A stretch of 64,000 nt of DNA from Myxococcales bacterium (GCA_020633295.1 JACKDW010000014.1:1-64000); one strand, 5' to 3'. Shown: positions 1 to 11,800, numbered from the stretch's first letter. Notes: generated from the letters alone by a model not told the origin. A program made the numbers and translations.

Positions 1-3000
1 CAGCGCCCCCATCGTCTCGGAGTCGCCCGGCCCCCCTTGAGATTTACTACGCGAACGCGAGTAGGAGCCCTTGAGACGGGCGATGACCTTCTCGCAACGC
101 CGCTCATGGGCTTTGTCCTCGGGGTCGAGGTCGCCCTTCTTTAGCTTTACCTGGCCCAGCCGCCGGATCTCACCCAGCGCCCAATCGAGCCGACGCTTGA
201 AGCGCTTGAGCACGACTTTCAGTGCTCCAGGCATCTCGTCAAGCAGTTGCTCCAGTAACGCGATGTTTACTGCGGCGGCGTCCTCGCCCGGCCACGACTC
301 AGTGAACGACCGACGCACCGCGGCGAGCAACACCGGCCGATGCTTTGCGATGATGGTCCCCAACTCGGACACGCTACGCACCTTGTCGAGCACCTCGCCG
401 CCTGGGGTGAAGAGATAGCTGCGCAGCGTCGACGGGAAGCAGCGAGCCAGCGTGTTCTCGATCTCGTGGCGGTTCTCGTCATCGGCACCGCGGGCGACGC
501 CATGCAGGGCCGTCAGCACCGTGGCGTGAACGTGCTTGCGGATCATTACCTCATTCTTGAGGTTGAACCGCGGCGGCTCGACCTGTCCAAGCAGCAGCTT
601 GAGCGGCTCGCGGAAATAGGCCTGATCGAAGCCTGTCGCCTGCGCATATGTCAGGTCCACCGCCATGCGGTGCCGGCGACCGGCGCGGCCAGCCCGCTGC
701 CAGTAGTTGGCGGCCGTGGGCGGCACATTGCGCATGAGCACGGAGTCGAGGGCGCCGATGTCTACACCGAGCTCCAGCGTGGGCGTACAGACCAGTGTGT
801 TGAGTTGCTCTCCTTCTCCCTTGAACTGGTTCTCGATCCGCTCGCGCTTGTCGTGGGGAACCTGAGCTGAGTGCTCGGCGACACGCAGCATGGAGTAGTC
901 GCCGTCGAGAACGCGCAGGTCGAAGTCGTCCTGCGCCTCGTCCTCCCAAACAAGCCGACCACCACAGCGCCACGCCATGCAAGTACTGGTGGGGCCTTTG
1001 CGGATGGTGGTGCGACGACACTTCTCGCAGCGGTACCGCCCGGTGTGGGCATGGAGCGCGAGCCGAGAGCTGTCGATCTGGTAGACGCCGGCGCTTCCTT
1101 TTAGCGGCTTGCCCCAGCCGGTTAGCGTCACAGGGACAAGTAGCTTGGAGTCAACGAGCGCAAGCCACAGCTCTTCGAGGAAGGCCTCGAGGTCTTGCTC
1201 GGGCACGCCCCACGAGGCGACGGCGTTCCACACCTGTGTGGGTCGACTCCCGACCCACTGGGTCACGCGGGCTGGCAGGTCCGACGACGCGCGACTCAGC
1301 TTCATGCCCTTGGGGCCGCCACCAAAGCTCGGGACGTAGCCGTACTGCACCTCCTTGTCGCCGCTGTTCCACATGACCTCGAACAGCTTCGTTGACGAAT
1401 CGTGCAGCACACGTACGCGCCGCAAGTGGTCGAGGAGCGCGGCTATTCCTTCGGTAAGGGCTTCGGGAGTGACGTTCAATACCGGCGCCCACTGCTTCAC
1501 GAAGGGGAGCGATGCATCCAAGCCACCGTAGCCCAACTTGAGCCTGCCCCAAGGTTCGAGACCCAGGCGTTGTTTGACACCTGTGGCGATCTCGCGGAGC
1601 ACCTGAATGCGTAGGAAGTAGAGCCGCTCTTCGCGGTGTTTTGTCCCGCTCTCGGCGAACGGCACGACCTGCCACACCTCGGGCAGCAGCGCACGCGAGA
1701 GTTCGCGATCCTTGTCGAGCAAGTCATCCAGGGCATAGACGACATCACCCACCGAGACGCCGCTCGCCGTGATTTGCTGCGACATCAGGGCACGTAAGCG
1801 GAAGCGTCGGGCATGGTCGCGCATCCAGCCCGCCTGAAACGCCGCGTCCTGACGGTTGTCGGCGAAGACGAGCAGCCGCGGACGCTCCGAGAGGTGCACC
1901 ATGGACTGGGCGAGAACGTGGACGTCGGACACACCGACGGCGCGCACGGGGCGAGCTGGCTCGCGGTACCGGCCCCCGCGGGGTCGCTTGCCAGGCGCCT
2001 GACAGGCGACGCACGAGTGCAGAAGCCCTGGATACTCCTCCTTGGACCGCACGGCCTGCACCGCGACTAGCGTGTTCTGGACGTTGCAGGCGCTACATGC
2101 GTCGGTGTGTACCGCTTGCAACGAGCCACAGTGGCTGCACACGAACATCGGGTGGAGCCGCCGGTGCTCGAAATCGTGGCCGCTGGGAGGGAGCACGTCG
2201 CCGTCCTCGTCAACTTCCTCCACGTCATCGTCCTCATCGGGGCTGACCACCAGACGATCGACGAGCACGACCCGGTTGCCTCCTGTCTCGTAGGGCACGT
2301 GCTCCCATACACGGGTACTCCCGACGAGGTCGCCGCCAGTCGGCCCGGCCTTCACGCCCGCGCGCAAGCCGAAGTCTTTCACCCAGGTCTCGTAGTAGTG
2401 TTGTCCACAAGTAGTGCAGGTGATGATCGGGAAACGCCAGAAGCCCTCGCCCAGATCGCTGTCGGCGTCCTCGCCTGAGAGCCACAGGCGGGCCGCGTGA
2501 TTCGGGTTGGAGAGGGTTACGACCGCACCCCCGACCCCTCGAACGAAGGAGTGCACTACCGGGCGCAGCAGCGGATCGTGGTCACCACGCCCTGTTGCCG
2601 CGCCGAGAGCGAGCCACGCGAGGATCTCGGCCTCCGGCACAGGCCGACCCACCTGCTCGGCGAGCAGGTCCGGTAACTCGGCCAGCGCTCGAGGGCGCGC
2701 CAGCGCCTCGGCGAGCCGGTATACCAACTCGTTGCTGGCGAGCTGGCTGGCGAGCGAAGTTTGCCAGTTGTCGCGCCGCAGCTTCGCCCCTCCCTGCTCC
2801 ACGAGCTGCGCCGAGATCGCGTCGGCCACCTCGTCGTCGGGGGCGTCCACGGCCTTCAGGAGCGCGCTCAGCACCCCGTGTGGATCCGCTGGCGGCCCCA
2901 CGGGCACGTCGCGGCGCTCGTTCCAGCGCAACTCGTCGTACACCTCCCGGACCAGCGTGACGCGCCCGCCGTCGATCCCAAAGAAGCGACGCGCGAAGTC

Positions 3001-3954
3001 CTTGGCCGCGTCGTCTCCGCCCTCCGGGTCTGCCATGGTGGCGGAAGTCGCAATGTGCCGGACTTCGTGAGGCGCCTTGCCGCAGAAGGTTCGCAGCCGA
3101 CGGATGAGGCAGGCCGTCTCGGCGCCTTGCGCCCCGCGAAAGGTGTGAGCCTCATCGAAGACCAAGAACTCCAGGGGCGCACCCGCGAAGATACCCACGT
3201 CCTTGCCACGGGTGAGCAGCAGCTCGAGCTGCTTGACGTTGGTCAGCAGGATGCGCGGCTGACCGCCTTCGGCCCGCATCGCCTTGCGGCAGGCGCGCTC
3301 CTCGGGTGGCAGCAGTGTGAACGCCTGCCCGGCCTCGCGGATTTGCTTCAGCCGCCCGGCGTAGGCCTTGTTCGTTGATCCGGCCGGCATCCGCTCGCCG
3401 CGGACCTGAGCTTCTTCCTCGGGCGTCTTACCCACGTACATGCCGAAGGGGATGCCGCGACCCGCGAGCAGCCCGCGCAAGCGATCGAGCTGATCCTCGG
3501 CTAGCGCGTTCATCGGGTAGATGAGCACGGCGACGATACCGGGGGGCGCACCAGCGTCCTGAAGTTCGAGGCAGCGACTGATGATGGGGTAGAGGAATGC
3601 CTCGGTCTTGCCCGAGCCTGTGCCTGTAGACACGAGCGTGGTGCGGCCCTCGTGCACTGAGCGAATCGCCGCTTCCTGGTGGGCGCGAACGCTCTCGTAG
3701 GGCACCACCGCCTTCATCTGAGGGTGAAATATCCCGTCGCTGACCAGCTTCGCCACCATCGCGCCCTGCTTGAACGGCCGCGACAAGCTTACGAACGGCC
3801 CCTTGCGCAGCGGTGTATTGCGCGTCTCCTCCAACTCGAGGAGCGCGCGGAGTTGCTGGTAGAGATCTACATCCGCCAACGGATAGGTGGTGAGCTGGTA
3901 GTGGAGGAAGTCGTCGACGACGCGCTCGGTGAAGGTGATGGGATTCAGCGCCAT
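1..3954 (-). CDS. Large DEAD/DEAH-box helicase with Cys clusters, DISARM-like (C-terminus outside window)
   Basis: An open frame of 1318 codons reaches the left edge without a stop. It has a Walker A TGTGSGKT at residues 110-117, a DEAH box near 266 (FDEAHTFRGAQGAE), a helicase C motif VI QRAGRAGRR near 1085, and several CxxC clusters between and after the RecA lobes (CTTCGQHYYE; CSHCG...CSACN; CEKC...CGGRL). These recall Lhr/MrfA-type helicases that often end in DUF1998. The ATG at 3954 lies 3 nt after the methylase stop, with GGAGG 8 nt upstream, so it is the last visible gene of the operon. Following SNF2 and methylase genes, it probably takes the DrmA role of a class 1 DISARM-like system. 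Whether DrmB/DUF1998 is fused to its end or encoded next is outside the window. The helicase call is firm; the DISARM label is inferred from context. Confidence 0.85.
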   Translation of the reverse strand, partial: MALNPITFTERVVDDFLHYQLTTYPLADVDLYQQLRALLELEETRNTPLRKGPFVSLSRPFKQGAMVAKLVSDGIFHPQMKAVVPYESVRAHQEAAIRSVHEGRTTLVSTGTGSGKTEAFLYPIISRCLELQDAGAPPGIVAVLIYPMNALAEDQLDRLRGLLAGRGIPFGMYVGKTPEEEAQVRGERMPAGSTNKAYAGRLKQIREAGQAFTLLPPEERACRKAMRAEGGQPRILLTNVKQLELLLTRGKDVGIFAGAPLEFLVFDEAHTFRGAQGAETACLIRRLRTFCGKAPHEVRHIATSATMADPEGGDDAAKDFARRFFGIDGGRVTLVREVYDELRWNERRDVPVGPPADPHGVLSALLKAVDAPDDEVADAISAQLVEQGGAKLRRDNWQTSLASQLASNELVYRLAEALARPRALAELPDLLAEQVGRPVPEAEILAWLALGAATGRGDHDPLLRPVVHSFVRGVGGAVVTLSNPNHAARLWLSGEDADSDLGEGFWRFPIITCTTCGQHYYETWVKDFGLRAGVKAGPTGGDLVGSTRVWEHVPYETGGNRVVLVDRLVVSPDEDDDVEEVDEDGDVLPPSGHDFEHRRLHPMFVCSHCGSLQAVHTDACSACNVQNTLVAVQAVRSKEEYPGLLHSCVACQAPGKRPRGGRYREPARPVRAVGVSDVHVLAQSMVHLSERPRLLVFADNRQDAAFQAGWMRDHARRFRLRALMSQQITASGVSVGDVVYALDDLLDKDRELSRALLPEVWQVVPFAESGTKHREERLYFLRIQVLREIATGVKQRLGLEPWGRLKLGYGGLDASLPFVKQWAPVLNVTPEALTEGIAALLDHLRRVRVLHDSSTKLFEVMWNSGDKEVQYGYVPSFGGGPKGMKLSRASSDLPARVTQWVGSRPTQVWNAVASWGVPEQDLEAFLEELWLALVDSKLLVPVTLTGWGKPLKGSAGVYQIDSSRLALHAHTGRYRCEKCRRTTIRKGPTSTCMAWRCGGRLVWEDEAQDDFDLRVLDGDYSMLRVAEHSAQVPHDKRERIENQFKGEGEQLNTLVCTPTLELGVDIGALDSVLMRNVPPTAANYWQRAGRAGRRHRMAVDLTYAQATGFDQAYFREPLKLLLGQVEPPRFNLKNEVMIRKHVHATVLTALHGVARGADDENRHEIENTLARCFPSTLRSYLFTPGGEVLDKVRSVSELGTIIAKHRPVLLAAVRRSFTESWPGEDAAAVNIALLEQLLDEMPGALKVVLKRFKRRLDWALGEIRRLGQVKLKKGDLDPEDKAHERRCEKVIARLKGSYSRSRSKSQGGPGDSETMGAL

Positions 3955-3957
3955 GGG

Positions 3958-6900
3958 TCAATCCTCCAGTCCGGGAAGCATGCCCTGTTGTGGGGCATTC
4001 GAAGTCTCGTTTTGGGTGTCCGGCGTCGCCGCTGGCACGGGCATCCCCTCGAGGATGGCCTTGGCGTGCTGCTCGCACTCGACCCAACTCTCCTCGGGGG
4101 TCTGGGCTAGTTGCCAGTCAAGGAAGCGCTCACCCATGCGGGCGCGGACGGGCTGCGGAGTGCGGGCGCGCTGGTCGTAGGCGCCGAAATCCACGGTGCG
4201 GGTCAGGCCGAGATCGGCAAGGCAAAGTGTGTCGGGGAGCATCCAGCCGTCGCCGTCGTGCTGATCGCAGAAGGCCTGGATGCCCGCGTCGCGATTGCCC
4301 CCCGTCGCCGCGATGACGCTCTGCAAGTCGTCGAAGGCGGCTAGCGAAAGCACAGTGTGGCGAAGCTCGGGGTCATCTGTTTTGTCCACGCGCCAGAAGC
4401 CCTTGGAGTCGAGCTGCCGACAAAAAACGCTGTCGGAGAGCTTGACCGCTGGGTGGTCGCAATCCTTCAGAATCCAAGCGAAGTCGTCGCGGCCGAGGCC
4501 GTAGAGAGCAGCAACAATGGCGTCGAGCATGGCGCGAAGGCGGAGGCGCTCGTGTGGAGTCAGAGCCCAAGCGGACGGAGGCACACGAAAGGCCTGGGAA
4601 TGACGGTCGAGATCGATCCACGTGGGTGCGAACCACAGATGAGCTAAACAAAGCTTAGCCGTTGCTGCGATCACAGGTGGCAACGCAGTTTCCGGCGGCG
4701 TGAGCGTCGTTTCGGAGATCACGAAGTAGTTCAGATTCAGTCCACCGAGTTTCGCGCGAAGCCCGAAGTCGAAGGCTAGAGAGTTCATCGACGCGACCAT
4801 GGATAGCGCCCCGATGACCTTGGAGTTCGGCTGCAACACCGGAACAGCATTGCCGCAGGGAACATCTCGCACGAGAGCCGCAATCATCGACCGCCGATTC
4901 GTCGCCGAGCCGATGGCCATAAAAGTCAGCTTCGTGCCACTCATGCGGGCCTTGTCGTCCCTACCCGTGGTAAGAGCGTTCAGCCAGTTTGCAGTCGGCA
5001 TGAGATACTGCGGCTCGATTCGCTTGTTCTCCCACGGGACTTCGCGCCATTCCGCGCTGCGCCCTTTGCCGCTCACCCAGCCCTTCTCGCTGAAATCGAA
5101 TTGCCCGATCATCCGCCCTTCGTAGAGCGGCAGCAGTACCGTGCCCACGTCGTTCACCCAGCGCCCGTAGATGTCGGGACGGAACCCCTGCACCTCCGCC
5201 TTGTCGCGGGCGATGAAGAGCTTGGAGTCGTTGGTCATGTCGAACTCGCGGGCGTACTTGATCCCCCAGCCATCGGGCCCGTCGTCGCCAAGCAATACGC
5301 CGTTCGAGTACAATTTCGTGAGCACCTCGAGGTCCTTGTCCGACCGAATCTCGAGTACGCTCAGACTCGTCGGCGAGAACGAGGTCACCCGCTCGGCCGG
5401 GTACGCCAGCGCTGTCTTGGCCTCAGTCCAGTCCTCCAGGTCGCGGCGCATAAACGCCGCCTGGATCGCCCCGGTCCGGCCGCCCTTCGCCGCGATGAGT
5501 ACACAGAACTTGAAGCTGCGGTGGATGTCGAAGAGTTTATTTCGGTTCTCAAAACCATAGAGCCAGCGCCAGATGCAGCGCTTCAGCAGCAGCGTACGCA
5601 ACTCACCGGTGCCCTTGTCGGTGTAGATTCCGCTCGGGACCACTAGCCCCAGTTGGCCACCTTTCCCTAGCAGCGCGTGGGCCTGCTCGACGAACATCTT
5701 GTAGGTGTTGAGGTCGGCTGAGCCCTGGTGACGGAAAGGGTGCTCCGGGTCGCAGAGGCCGCGGTAGCGCGCACGCCTCCCGCGCCACGTCTTGTGAAGC
5801 GCAGCGCCTCGCTTGCCGCGCACCAGACTCACGTCGCCGCCGCCGTGGCCGTGTACCTTGCCATCGCCGAAAGGCTCCGCGCCGTGTTTAACGAAGTTGC
5901 CGCGGTCCTTGAAGTCGCCGTTGTAGGCGAGCCACTGGTCCTCAACGAATGGACGGGCCTTGAAGAGGTTCTTCTGGACCCGGAGCGCCTCCTGCTTACC
6001 GTAGGCGCGGTAGAGCGGGTCGTGGTTGCTGAAGAACTCCTTGCTGTTGGGCTTCTGGATCTCCCAGGGTGGATTGCCCACTACCGCGTCGAAGCCGGCC
6101 CCCTCTTCGGTGAACACATCCGGGAACTCGAGCTCCCAGTGTATGAAGCGTTTCGTGTCCCGCAGCACCTTGACCACGGCGCGAGCAGCCTCGCTGGGCG
6201 CGGGTAGGTCGCTTGGCAGCGGAATGACATCGAGTTGGTCGATTGGCCAGAACCAAAGCGCGCACCAGGTGTCAAAGGCCTCGCGGACGCGGGACAGCGC
6301 CTCGTCGGTCTGGATGCGCTCGCGCCAGATTCGCGCACGCTCGTCGGGGCGGCCGGCGGGTACGGCGCGCAGGTCGCGATAGAGGCGACGAACCCGCTCG
6401 ACCGCGGCCTTGAGCTCCTCGTCATCGGGACCAGGGCGCAGCCAGTCTTTCGTCGAGCTCAACAGCGACACCTGCTCCGAGATAGCGGCTGTACGCTTCT
6501 TTTTCAGCGCGTTGTGCCAGACGTCGGCCTTGTGGTGGACGCCCTTGTATTTCTTGTCCGGGCTTTGACGGCTGAAGCAGAGCAGCGGGTAGTCGCGGAA
6601 ACGATCGAGCCAGGTCCCGACTAGGGCGTCGCCGCAGCGAAGCTTGTGGTCGAGAAAGGTGAAGGGGAGACGCTTATCGAGCGTCTCGACCCAAAGGGCG
6701 ACGCGAGCCAGCTCAACCGCTAGCGGATCGAGGTCCACGCCGTAGATGCAGTGCTCCACCACGGCGCGGCGCACGATCGCCTCGAGGCGCTCCTCGAAGC
6801 CCTCGGTCTGCAAGCTGCGATCGGCCTCGGGCAGAAGCTCACACGCGACGGTGGTACGTCCGTTCACTCGCTTGATGCGGCCGTGGACGTGCAGCGATTT

Positions 6901-8829
6901 TACCACCGCCAGGGTCAATACGCGCAGGGCGGCGACGAGGAAACTACCTGAGCCCATGGCCGGGTCGCAGACTTTCAATGACAGGAGTGCCTCCGGCGGC
7001 CGGACCGTTTGGTCGGCTTTCTCGGCGTCGCCTTCGTTGATCAGCGGCTCCAGTGTGCGGCGCACGGTCGGCAGCGTGAGCTGGGGGCGAGTGTAGAAGG
7101 TGCCTGCGCCTTTACGGGTTCCACCCCAGCGAACGAGATAGAGCTCACCCGGAAGCTTCAGGTCAGCAATGAGCTGAGCGGAAGCGCGATCAAGGTCTGC
7201 GAGATACTGTGCGTGGGCGTCGGCCTTCTTGCCTTTCGGCTTCTTGACGAGCTTCGCCACCTCGGCGGCGCGACGACCCCACGCCAACGCCCGGGCTCGC
7301 GCCTGAGCGCGAGCATCGTTGGGCGTGTTGTCGTCGTCTTCGATGGTTGCCTCATCCTCAGCGTCGCCATCCCGGTCGCCATCCGGGTCGCTTTCGTCAG
7401 GCTCATCTTCTTCGTCACCGTTGTCGTCATCGTTTTCTTGGGTGTCGGCCTGCTTCTTGATTTTGGCCTTCTCGACCAACGCCTTCAGCGCCTTGTCGTC
7501 CATGGCCTCGAGCCGGTCGAGCGGCAGCGCGGGCTGGTCTCCCAGGCTGAGGAAAACGATGGGCTCGTCGCCAGCGCGATGCAGTTCGTAGTCGAGCAAC
7601 CCCTCGTAAAGGATGCCGATGTACTCGCTGGTCAGCTCGGTGAAGTCGACCGGTGCGGCTACTGTGCGCCAGCCTGAGCCCTCGCGGACCTTCTGGGTCG
7701 TGCGAGTAAGCAGCACCAGGATGCGGTGCACCACGTCGTCATCGGGCGGTTCGGGAAGCGCCTCAAGCAGCGCGAGAGACCTCTGCACCGGGGTGCCATT
7801 CGCGGTGCCGGGTGCGAAGAGGTCGCCCCCGTAGGCCGGAAGCGTCATGATGGGGTGCAGGGAGCCCCGGTGCAGCAACCGGAAGAGAGCGAGCAGGCGG
7901 GGCCAGGCCGTGTATCGTGCGCGTCGGCGCTCTGGGGTCAGCCGATCGAGCTGGTCGAGTAGTCCGCGCAGTCCGTAGGCTCGATAGAAGACCGGGTTGT
8001 CTACCGGCAATAACTCGCGAGCCTCGGCGAAGAGGGTCACCACGAGCCGCATCACAAAGTGCGAGGCCGCCACGTAGAGGTCGTTGGCTGCGTGATCACC
8101 CCAGGCGGGTCCGACCAGCGGCGCGCGGCTTCGAAGCAGCGTCTCGACCGAACGGCGGACCCGCTCACCCAGCTCCTTACTGAGCCGCGCCTGGCCGCGC
8201 CGTGTCTCGCGGATGGCGGCGAGCAGCGGGCTTGCACCGTCGTCGCCGAGGCGCAACGACGCGGGGGAGAGGACCTGCCTCAGCACCTCGAGCTCGTCGG
8301 CGAGTTGGTCCGCGGTGAGCCAGCGGTCCGCCTCCCATTCTACCCACGCCAGACTGTCGGTGTCGGCCCAGATGAGCCGCCACTGTGTCCCGTTGGTGAG
8401 CACCCCAAGGGGAAGCTCGCGGCGTCGAATGTACTCGACAAGTTGCGCGACGGGCCGGCGCCCTTTTCCGACGCCAATGCGACGGGCGGTGGTGCTGAAA
8501 ACCACGAGTGGCTCGCTCCCGTCGGCTTGCCAGCGGCGGCGCGGCTTGTGGACGGTGCCGTCCAACAGCTTCTCCGCAGAAGCAGCGCCGAGGGCATTGC
8601 CCTTCTCCCATGCTTTGCGCAGGCCGCAAACGTCCTCGAGTACAACGTCCAACAGCGGCCCGATCACCTTGCCGGGCTTGTCGGGATCGAGGTCGACGAG
8701 GGCGGAGCGAAGCCGGTCCGCGAGGCCCAATGGGGCCTTGCTTGGCTTGGGGAGTCCGTCGAGGGCATCCGGAGCGAGCAGGTTGCCCCCGTGGCGCAAC
8801 GCGACCCAGGCATCGTGCAGCAGGCTCAT
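3958..8829 (-). CDS. Eco57I-type N6-adenine DNA methyltransferase, DISARM DrmMI-like
   Basis: This 1623-residue protein should methylate adenine in DNA, marking self in a DISARM/BREX-like defence system. Motif I is seen at about 619-631 (CDPAMGSGSF) and the catalytic NPPW motif IV at 919-922. The spacing of about 290 residues and the large N- and C-terminal flanks are typical of Eco57I/PglX-type single-chain enzymes. An acidic low-complexity linker (Asp/Glu-rich) lies at about 465-502. No nuclease motif is obvious, so it looks like a methylase rather than a full type IIG enzyme. Its ATG overlaps the stop of the SNF2 gene (ATGA at 8826-8829) and its stop is 3 nt before the DEAD/DEAH helicase, indicating tight translational coupling. 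Enzyme class is firm; naming it DrmMI is from gene order. Confidence 0.88.
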   Translation of the reverse strand: MSLLHDAWVALRHGGNLLAPDALDGLPKPSKAPLGLADRLRSALVDLDPDKPGKVIGPLLDVVLEDVCGLRKAWEKGNALGAASAEKLLDGTVHKPRRRWQADGSEPLVVFSTTARRIGVGKGRRPVAQLVEYIRRRELPLGVLTNGTQWRLIWADTDSLAWVEWEADRWLTADQLADELEVLRQVLSPASLRLGDDGASPLLAAIRETRRGQARLSKELGERVRRSVETLLRSRAPLVGPAWGDHAANDLYVAASHFVMRLVVTLFAEARELLPVDNPVFYRAYGLRGLLDQLDRLTPERRRARYTAWPRLLALFRLLHRGSLHPIMTLPAYGGDLFAPGTANGTPVQRSLALLEALPEPPDDDVVHRILVLLTRTTQKVREGSGWRTVAAPVDFTELTSEYIGILYEGLLDYELHRAGDEPIVFLSLGDQPALPLDRLEAMDDKALKALVEKAKIKKQADTQENDDDNGDEEDEPDESDPDGDRDGDAEDEATIEDDDNTPNDARAQARARALAWGRRAAEVAKLVKKPKGKKADAHAQYLADLDRASAQLIADLKLPGELYLVRWGGTRKGAGTFYTRPQLTLPTVRRTLEPLINEGDAEKADQTVRPPEALLSLKVCDPAMGSGSFLVAALRVLTLAVVKSLHVHGRIKRVNGRTTVACELLPEADRSLQTEGFEERLEAIVRRAVVEHCIYGVDLDPLAVELARVALWVETLDKRLPFTFLDHKLRCGDALVGTWLDRFRDYPLLCFSRQSPDKKYKGVHHKADVWHNALKKKRTAAISEQVSLLSSTKDWLRPGPDDEELKAAVERVRRLYRDLRAVPAGRPDERARIWRERIQTDEALSRVREAFDTWCALWFWPIDQLDVIPLPSDLPAPSEAARAVVKVLRDTKRFIHWELEFPDVFTEEGAGFDAVVGNPPWEIQKPNSKEFFSNHDPLYRAYGKQEALRVQKNLFKARPFVEDQWLAYNGDFKDRGNFVKHGAEPFGDGKVHGHGGGDVSLVRGKRGAALHKTWRGRRARYRGLCDPEHPFRHQGSADLNTYKMFVEQAHALLGKGGQLGLVVPSGIYTDKGTGELRTLLLKRCIWRWLYGFENRNKLFDIHRSFKFCVLIAAKGGRTGAIQAAFMRRDLEDWTEAKTALAYPAERVTSFSPTSLSVLEIRSDKDLEVLTKLYSNGVLLGDDGPDGWGIKYAREFDMTNDSKLFIARDKAEVQGFRPDIYGRWVNDVGTVLLPLYEGRMIGQFDFSEKGWVSGKGRSAEWREVPWENKRIEPQYLMPTANWLNALTTGRDDKARMSGTKLTFMAIGSATNRRSMIAALVRDVPCGNAVPVLQPNSKVIGALSMVASMNSLAFDFGLRAKLGGLNLNYFVISETTLTPPETALPPVIAATAKLCLAHLWFAPTWIDLDRHSQAFRVPPSAWALTPHERLRLRAMLDAIVAALYGLGRDDFAWILKDCDHPAVKLSDSVFCRQLDSKGFWRVDKTDDPELRHTVLSLAAFDDLQSVIAATGGNRDAGIQAFCDQHDGDGWMLPDTLCLADLGLTRTVDFGAYDQRARTPQPVRARMGERFLDWQLAQTPEESWVECEQHAKAILEGMPVPAATPDTQNETSNAPQQGMLPGLED

Positions 8830-11800
8830 CGCGCACCTCCCGGCAACCGAATCTCGACGGCGATGGGGTAGACTCGAGCCTTACCTCGCAGGGCGTAACG
8901 GCGCGGGAGAATGCGTTTGAGGGTACGCTCGGCTTCTTCTGCGAGGCGCTCCTGGACCTGCTCGTAGTGACTCTTGCGAAGCGCCAGCTCAGCGTCGAGA
9001 TCCGCGAGGCGCTTCTGGATCTCCTGGTCGAGATCCGAGAAGAACGACATCTGTTTCGCTTTCTCGCGGAGCTTAGCGGCCTCTTTCGCTAGCTTGGCGA
9101 GCTGGTTTTCGCCGATGGCACGCTCGAGCTCGCGCCGTCGTCGCTCGAAGCGTTTTTTTTCGAGGTCGCGTACCGCTTTACCGGCCGCCTTCATGCGTTT
9201 GCCCAGCGAGGCGGTCAGGTCGGCCTGGAGCGCCTGGACGCGGGCCTTAATATCGTCCTCGATCTCGTCCCAGAGGTCGCGCGCTGCGTCCAGATCGCCG
9301 TGAGAGGACGGCGTGGTCCAGCTCGCCGCAGGCTGATGAGCGAGGGGATCGAGCAGCCGGTCACCAGATACCGGGTAGGCCAGAGTCCGTACCCAGTGGT
9401 GGCAGGGCTCGCGTAACTCGTTGACCGCGAGTTCCTCAACGGTGAGGAGCAGCAGAGCGTCGTGTCCACCAGGCAGATCGGCTCGACGTGCCGACCAGCG
9501 CGTCGCGGCGCTTGGTCCGCCAGGGAAGCGGTAGCGCGCGAACGTAGACATCACACGGTGGTAAAGCGCGTCGCCGAGGTGTAGGAGCCGGGAATCCTGC
9601 TCCGGGGTGTAGACGGGGCGGCCTTCGGGTGTGCCGTCGTGAGGCCGCACGTAGTGCGAGGGGTCGAACACCAGCGCCAACATCGGACCTGTCGGGCCAC
9701 CCTCACGGAGCGCGTGGTCCACCAACTCCTGCCAGAGTGCGGGCACGGGGTGGACCAGGCGATCGCGACCAACGCCGTCGGCTTCGAGCCGAGGGCGTCC
9801 GGCCTCGATCGCCAGCGCTGTCTCCAGCGTCTCGCGCAGGCTTTCGGGCGAGAGATCAAGCTCGGCCTTCAGTTCTTCGAGGTGCTGGAGGTCCTTGGCA
9901 CCGGGGAGAGGCTGACCGGTCGGCAGGTCATCGAGGGCTTCGGTGTTCACGGCCCGCGCATGACCAATGACGCGCTCGAGCCGCCCCTCACTCGCCTCCG
10001 CGTCTTCCTCTTCGGCGAAATGGGCGAGGATGGCATCAGCGAAGATCTCGTCCGTGACGACGCGGTCCTCGCGGGTCTGGGAACGCTTCTGGAGGATCTT
10101 TCCGAGGAAACGCATCGACGCGTCATCGGTACTGTCGAAGTGGAAGATAATGACGTCGCGTTCCTGGCCGTGGCGGTCGAGACGACCGTTGCGTTGTTCC
10201 ATTCGCGCCGGATTCCACGGGATGTCCCAGTGCAGCAGATAACGCGCGGCTCGCTGAAGGTTGAGACCTTCGCCGGCGGCGTCGGTGGCAACAAGGATGC
10301 GCGATGACCCCTGGGAATCATTGAACGCGCGTTTCACCGCATCGCGCTCGGCATCGCTCATTCCGCCGTATAGGCTGAGGAGCCAGTCGCCCTCGCCGTA
10401 CTTCTGCCGCAGCCGCACCCGCAGGTAGTCGAGCGTGGCGAGGTATTCAGTGAAGATCACGAGTCGCTCATCGCGCTTCCACGAAGCGCCCGCGCGGAGC
10501 TTCTTGTCGATGAGCTCCTCGAGCGCTCGAAGGCGCGCGTCGACCTTGACTCTGCTCGCGCGCTTCGCCAGCTCAGCCTGGTGCGAGGTGGAGTCGAGCC
10601 CAGCGGGTACTCGCGTGACACCAATGGCCTTGACCTCGCTATTGACCTCCTCGATCTCGTCAGAGACCGCGTCTCGCCATTGGCGCAGCCAAGCACCAAC
10701 CGTACGGTCTGCATGTCGTTGACGACTCTCTCGCTCCATGTCGTCGTCAGTATCGTCCCGCGTGGCGTCGCGTACGCGAGCGACTGCCCCGGAGGTCGCC
10801 TTGGCGTCGTGCTCAGCGAGCCCTTCCATGAGCGCGAGCCAGCTCTGCCCAAAGGCCCACGGCCCAGACAGCAGGCGCTTCTGCAGAACCTCGGTCGCGA
10901 AGTTGGCGGCGGTGCGGTCCTGATGGTCCGCTCCTCGGAGCGCCTTCTTCAGCGCGCGCCGGAAATCGCGTAGCGTGAGGTGCAGCGCGCGCTCGTGGCT
11001 TCCGAAGTGAAGCGAGGGCAGCGCCTTGACGTGCCGGTCAGAGAACCGAGCGGACTCGCCGAGGGCGACATAGCAGCTGTTAATCTCGCTCTTGAGTCGG
11101 CGAATCACGGTCTCCGAGACGCGTCGCCGGTCCTCATCGTCGAGCTCGGACTTGCGCGTGAAACGAACGGGATCGAGGGCCTCGAGTAGCCCGCTAAACG
11201 AGCGGGTGTGCCCGTTGTGGGGTGTGGCAGTCAGGAAGACGCGATGCTCGAACCAAGGTGCGACGTGCTGGAGCATCTTCGAGAGATCGGAGTCGGAGCC
11301 GAAACTCGCCGGTGAGAGATTGTGCGCCTCGTCTACGATCAGCAGGTCCCAACGTAGGCGACCGTCCTCGCCGGGCTCGGCGACGCTGCGGAATTGTTCG
11401 AGCACGTCAGGTTGCTTGAGGTAGTGGTAGCTAGAGATGACCCGCTCATGTGTGCGCCACGGGTTAGCGTCCACGCCGACCTCGCGCTGGAGTTTGAGCG
11501 TGCTCGGGCGATCGACGACCTCAAAGGGGAGCGCGAACTTCTCCTGCATCTCCTCTCGCCACTGGGTACGGAGCGCAGCGGGGCAGAGAACTAGAATGCG
11601 GCGGATGCGCCGCCGTAGCATCAACTCGCGCAGCACCATGCCGGCTTGAATGGTCTTACCGAGGCCGACAGCATCAGCGAGCATCAGCGCGACGCGTGGC
11701 ATCTCAAGGGCACGCAGCACCGGGACGAGCTGGTAGGCTTCGGGGTAGATGGCGCCGTATAGCGGCGCCGCAAGCGGAGGGCGGTCCTCACTGAGACCCG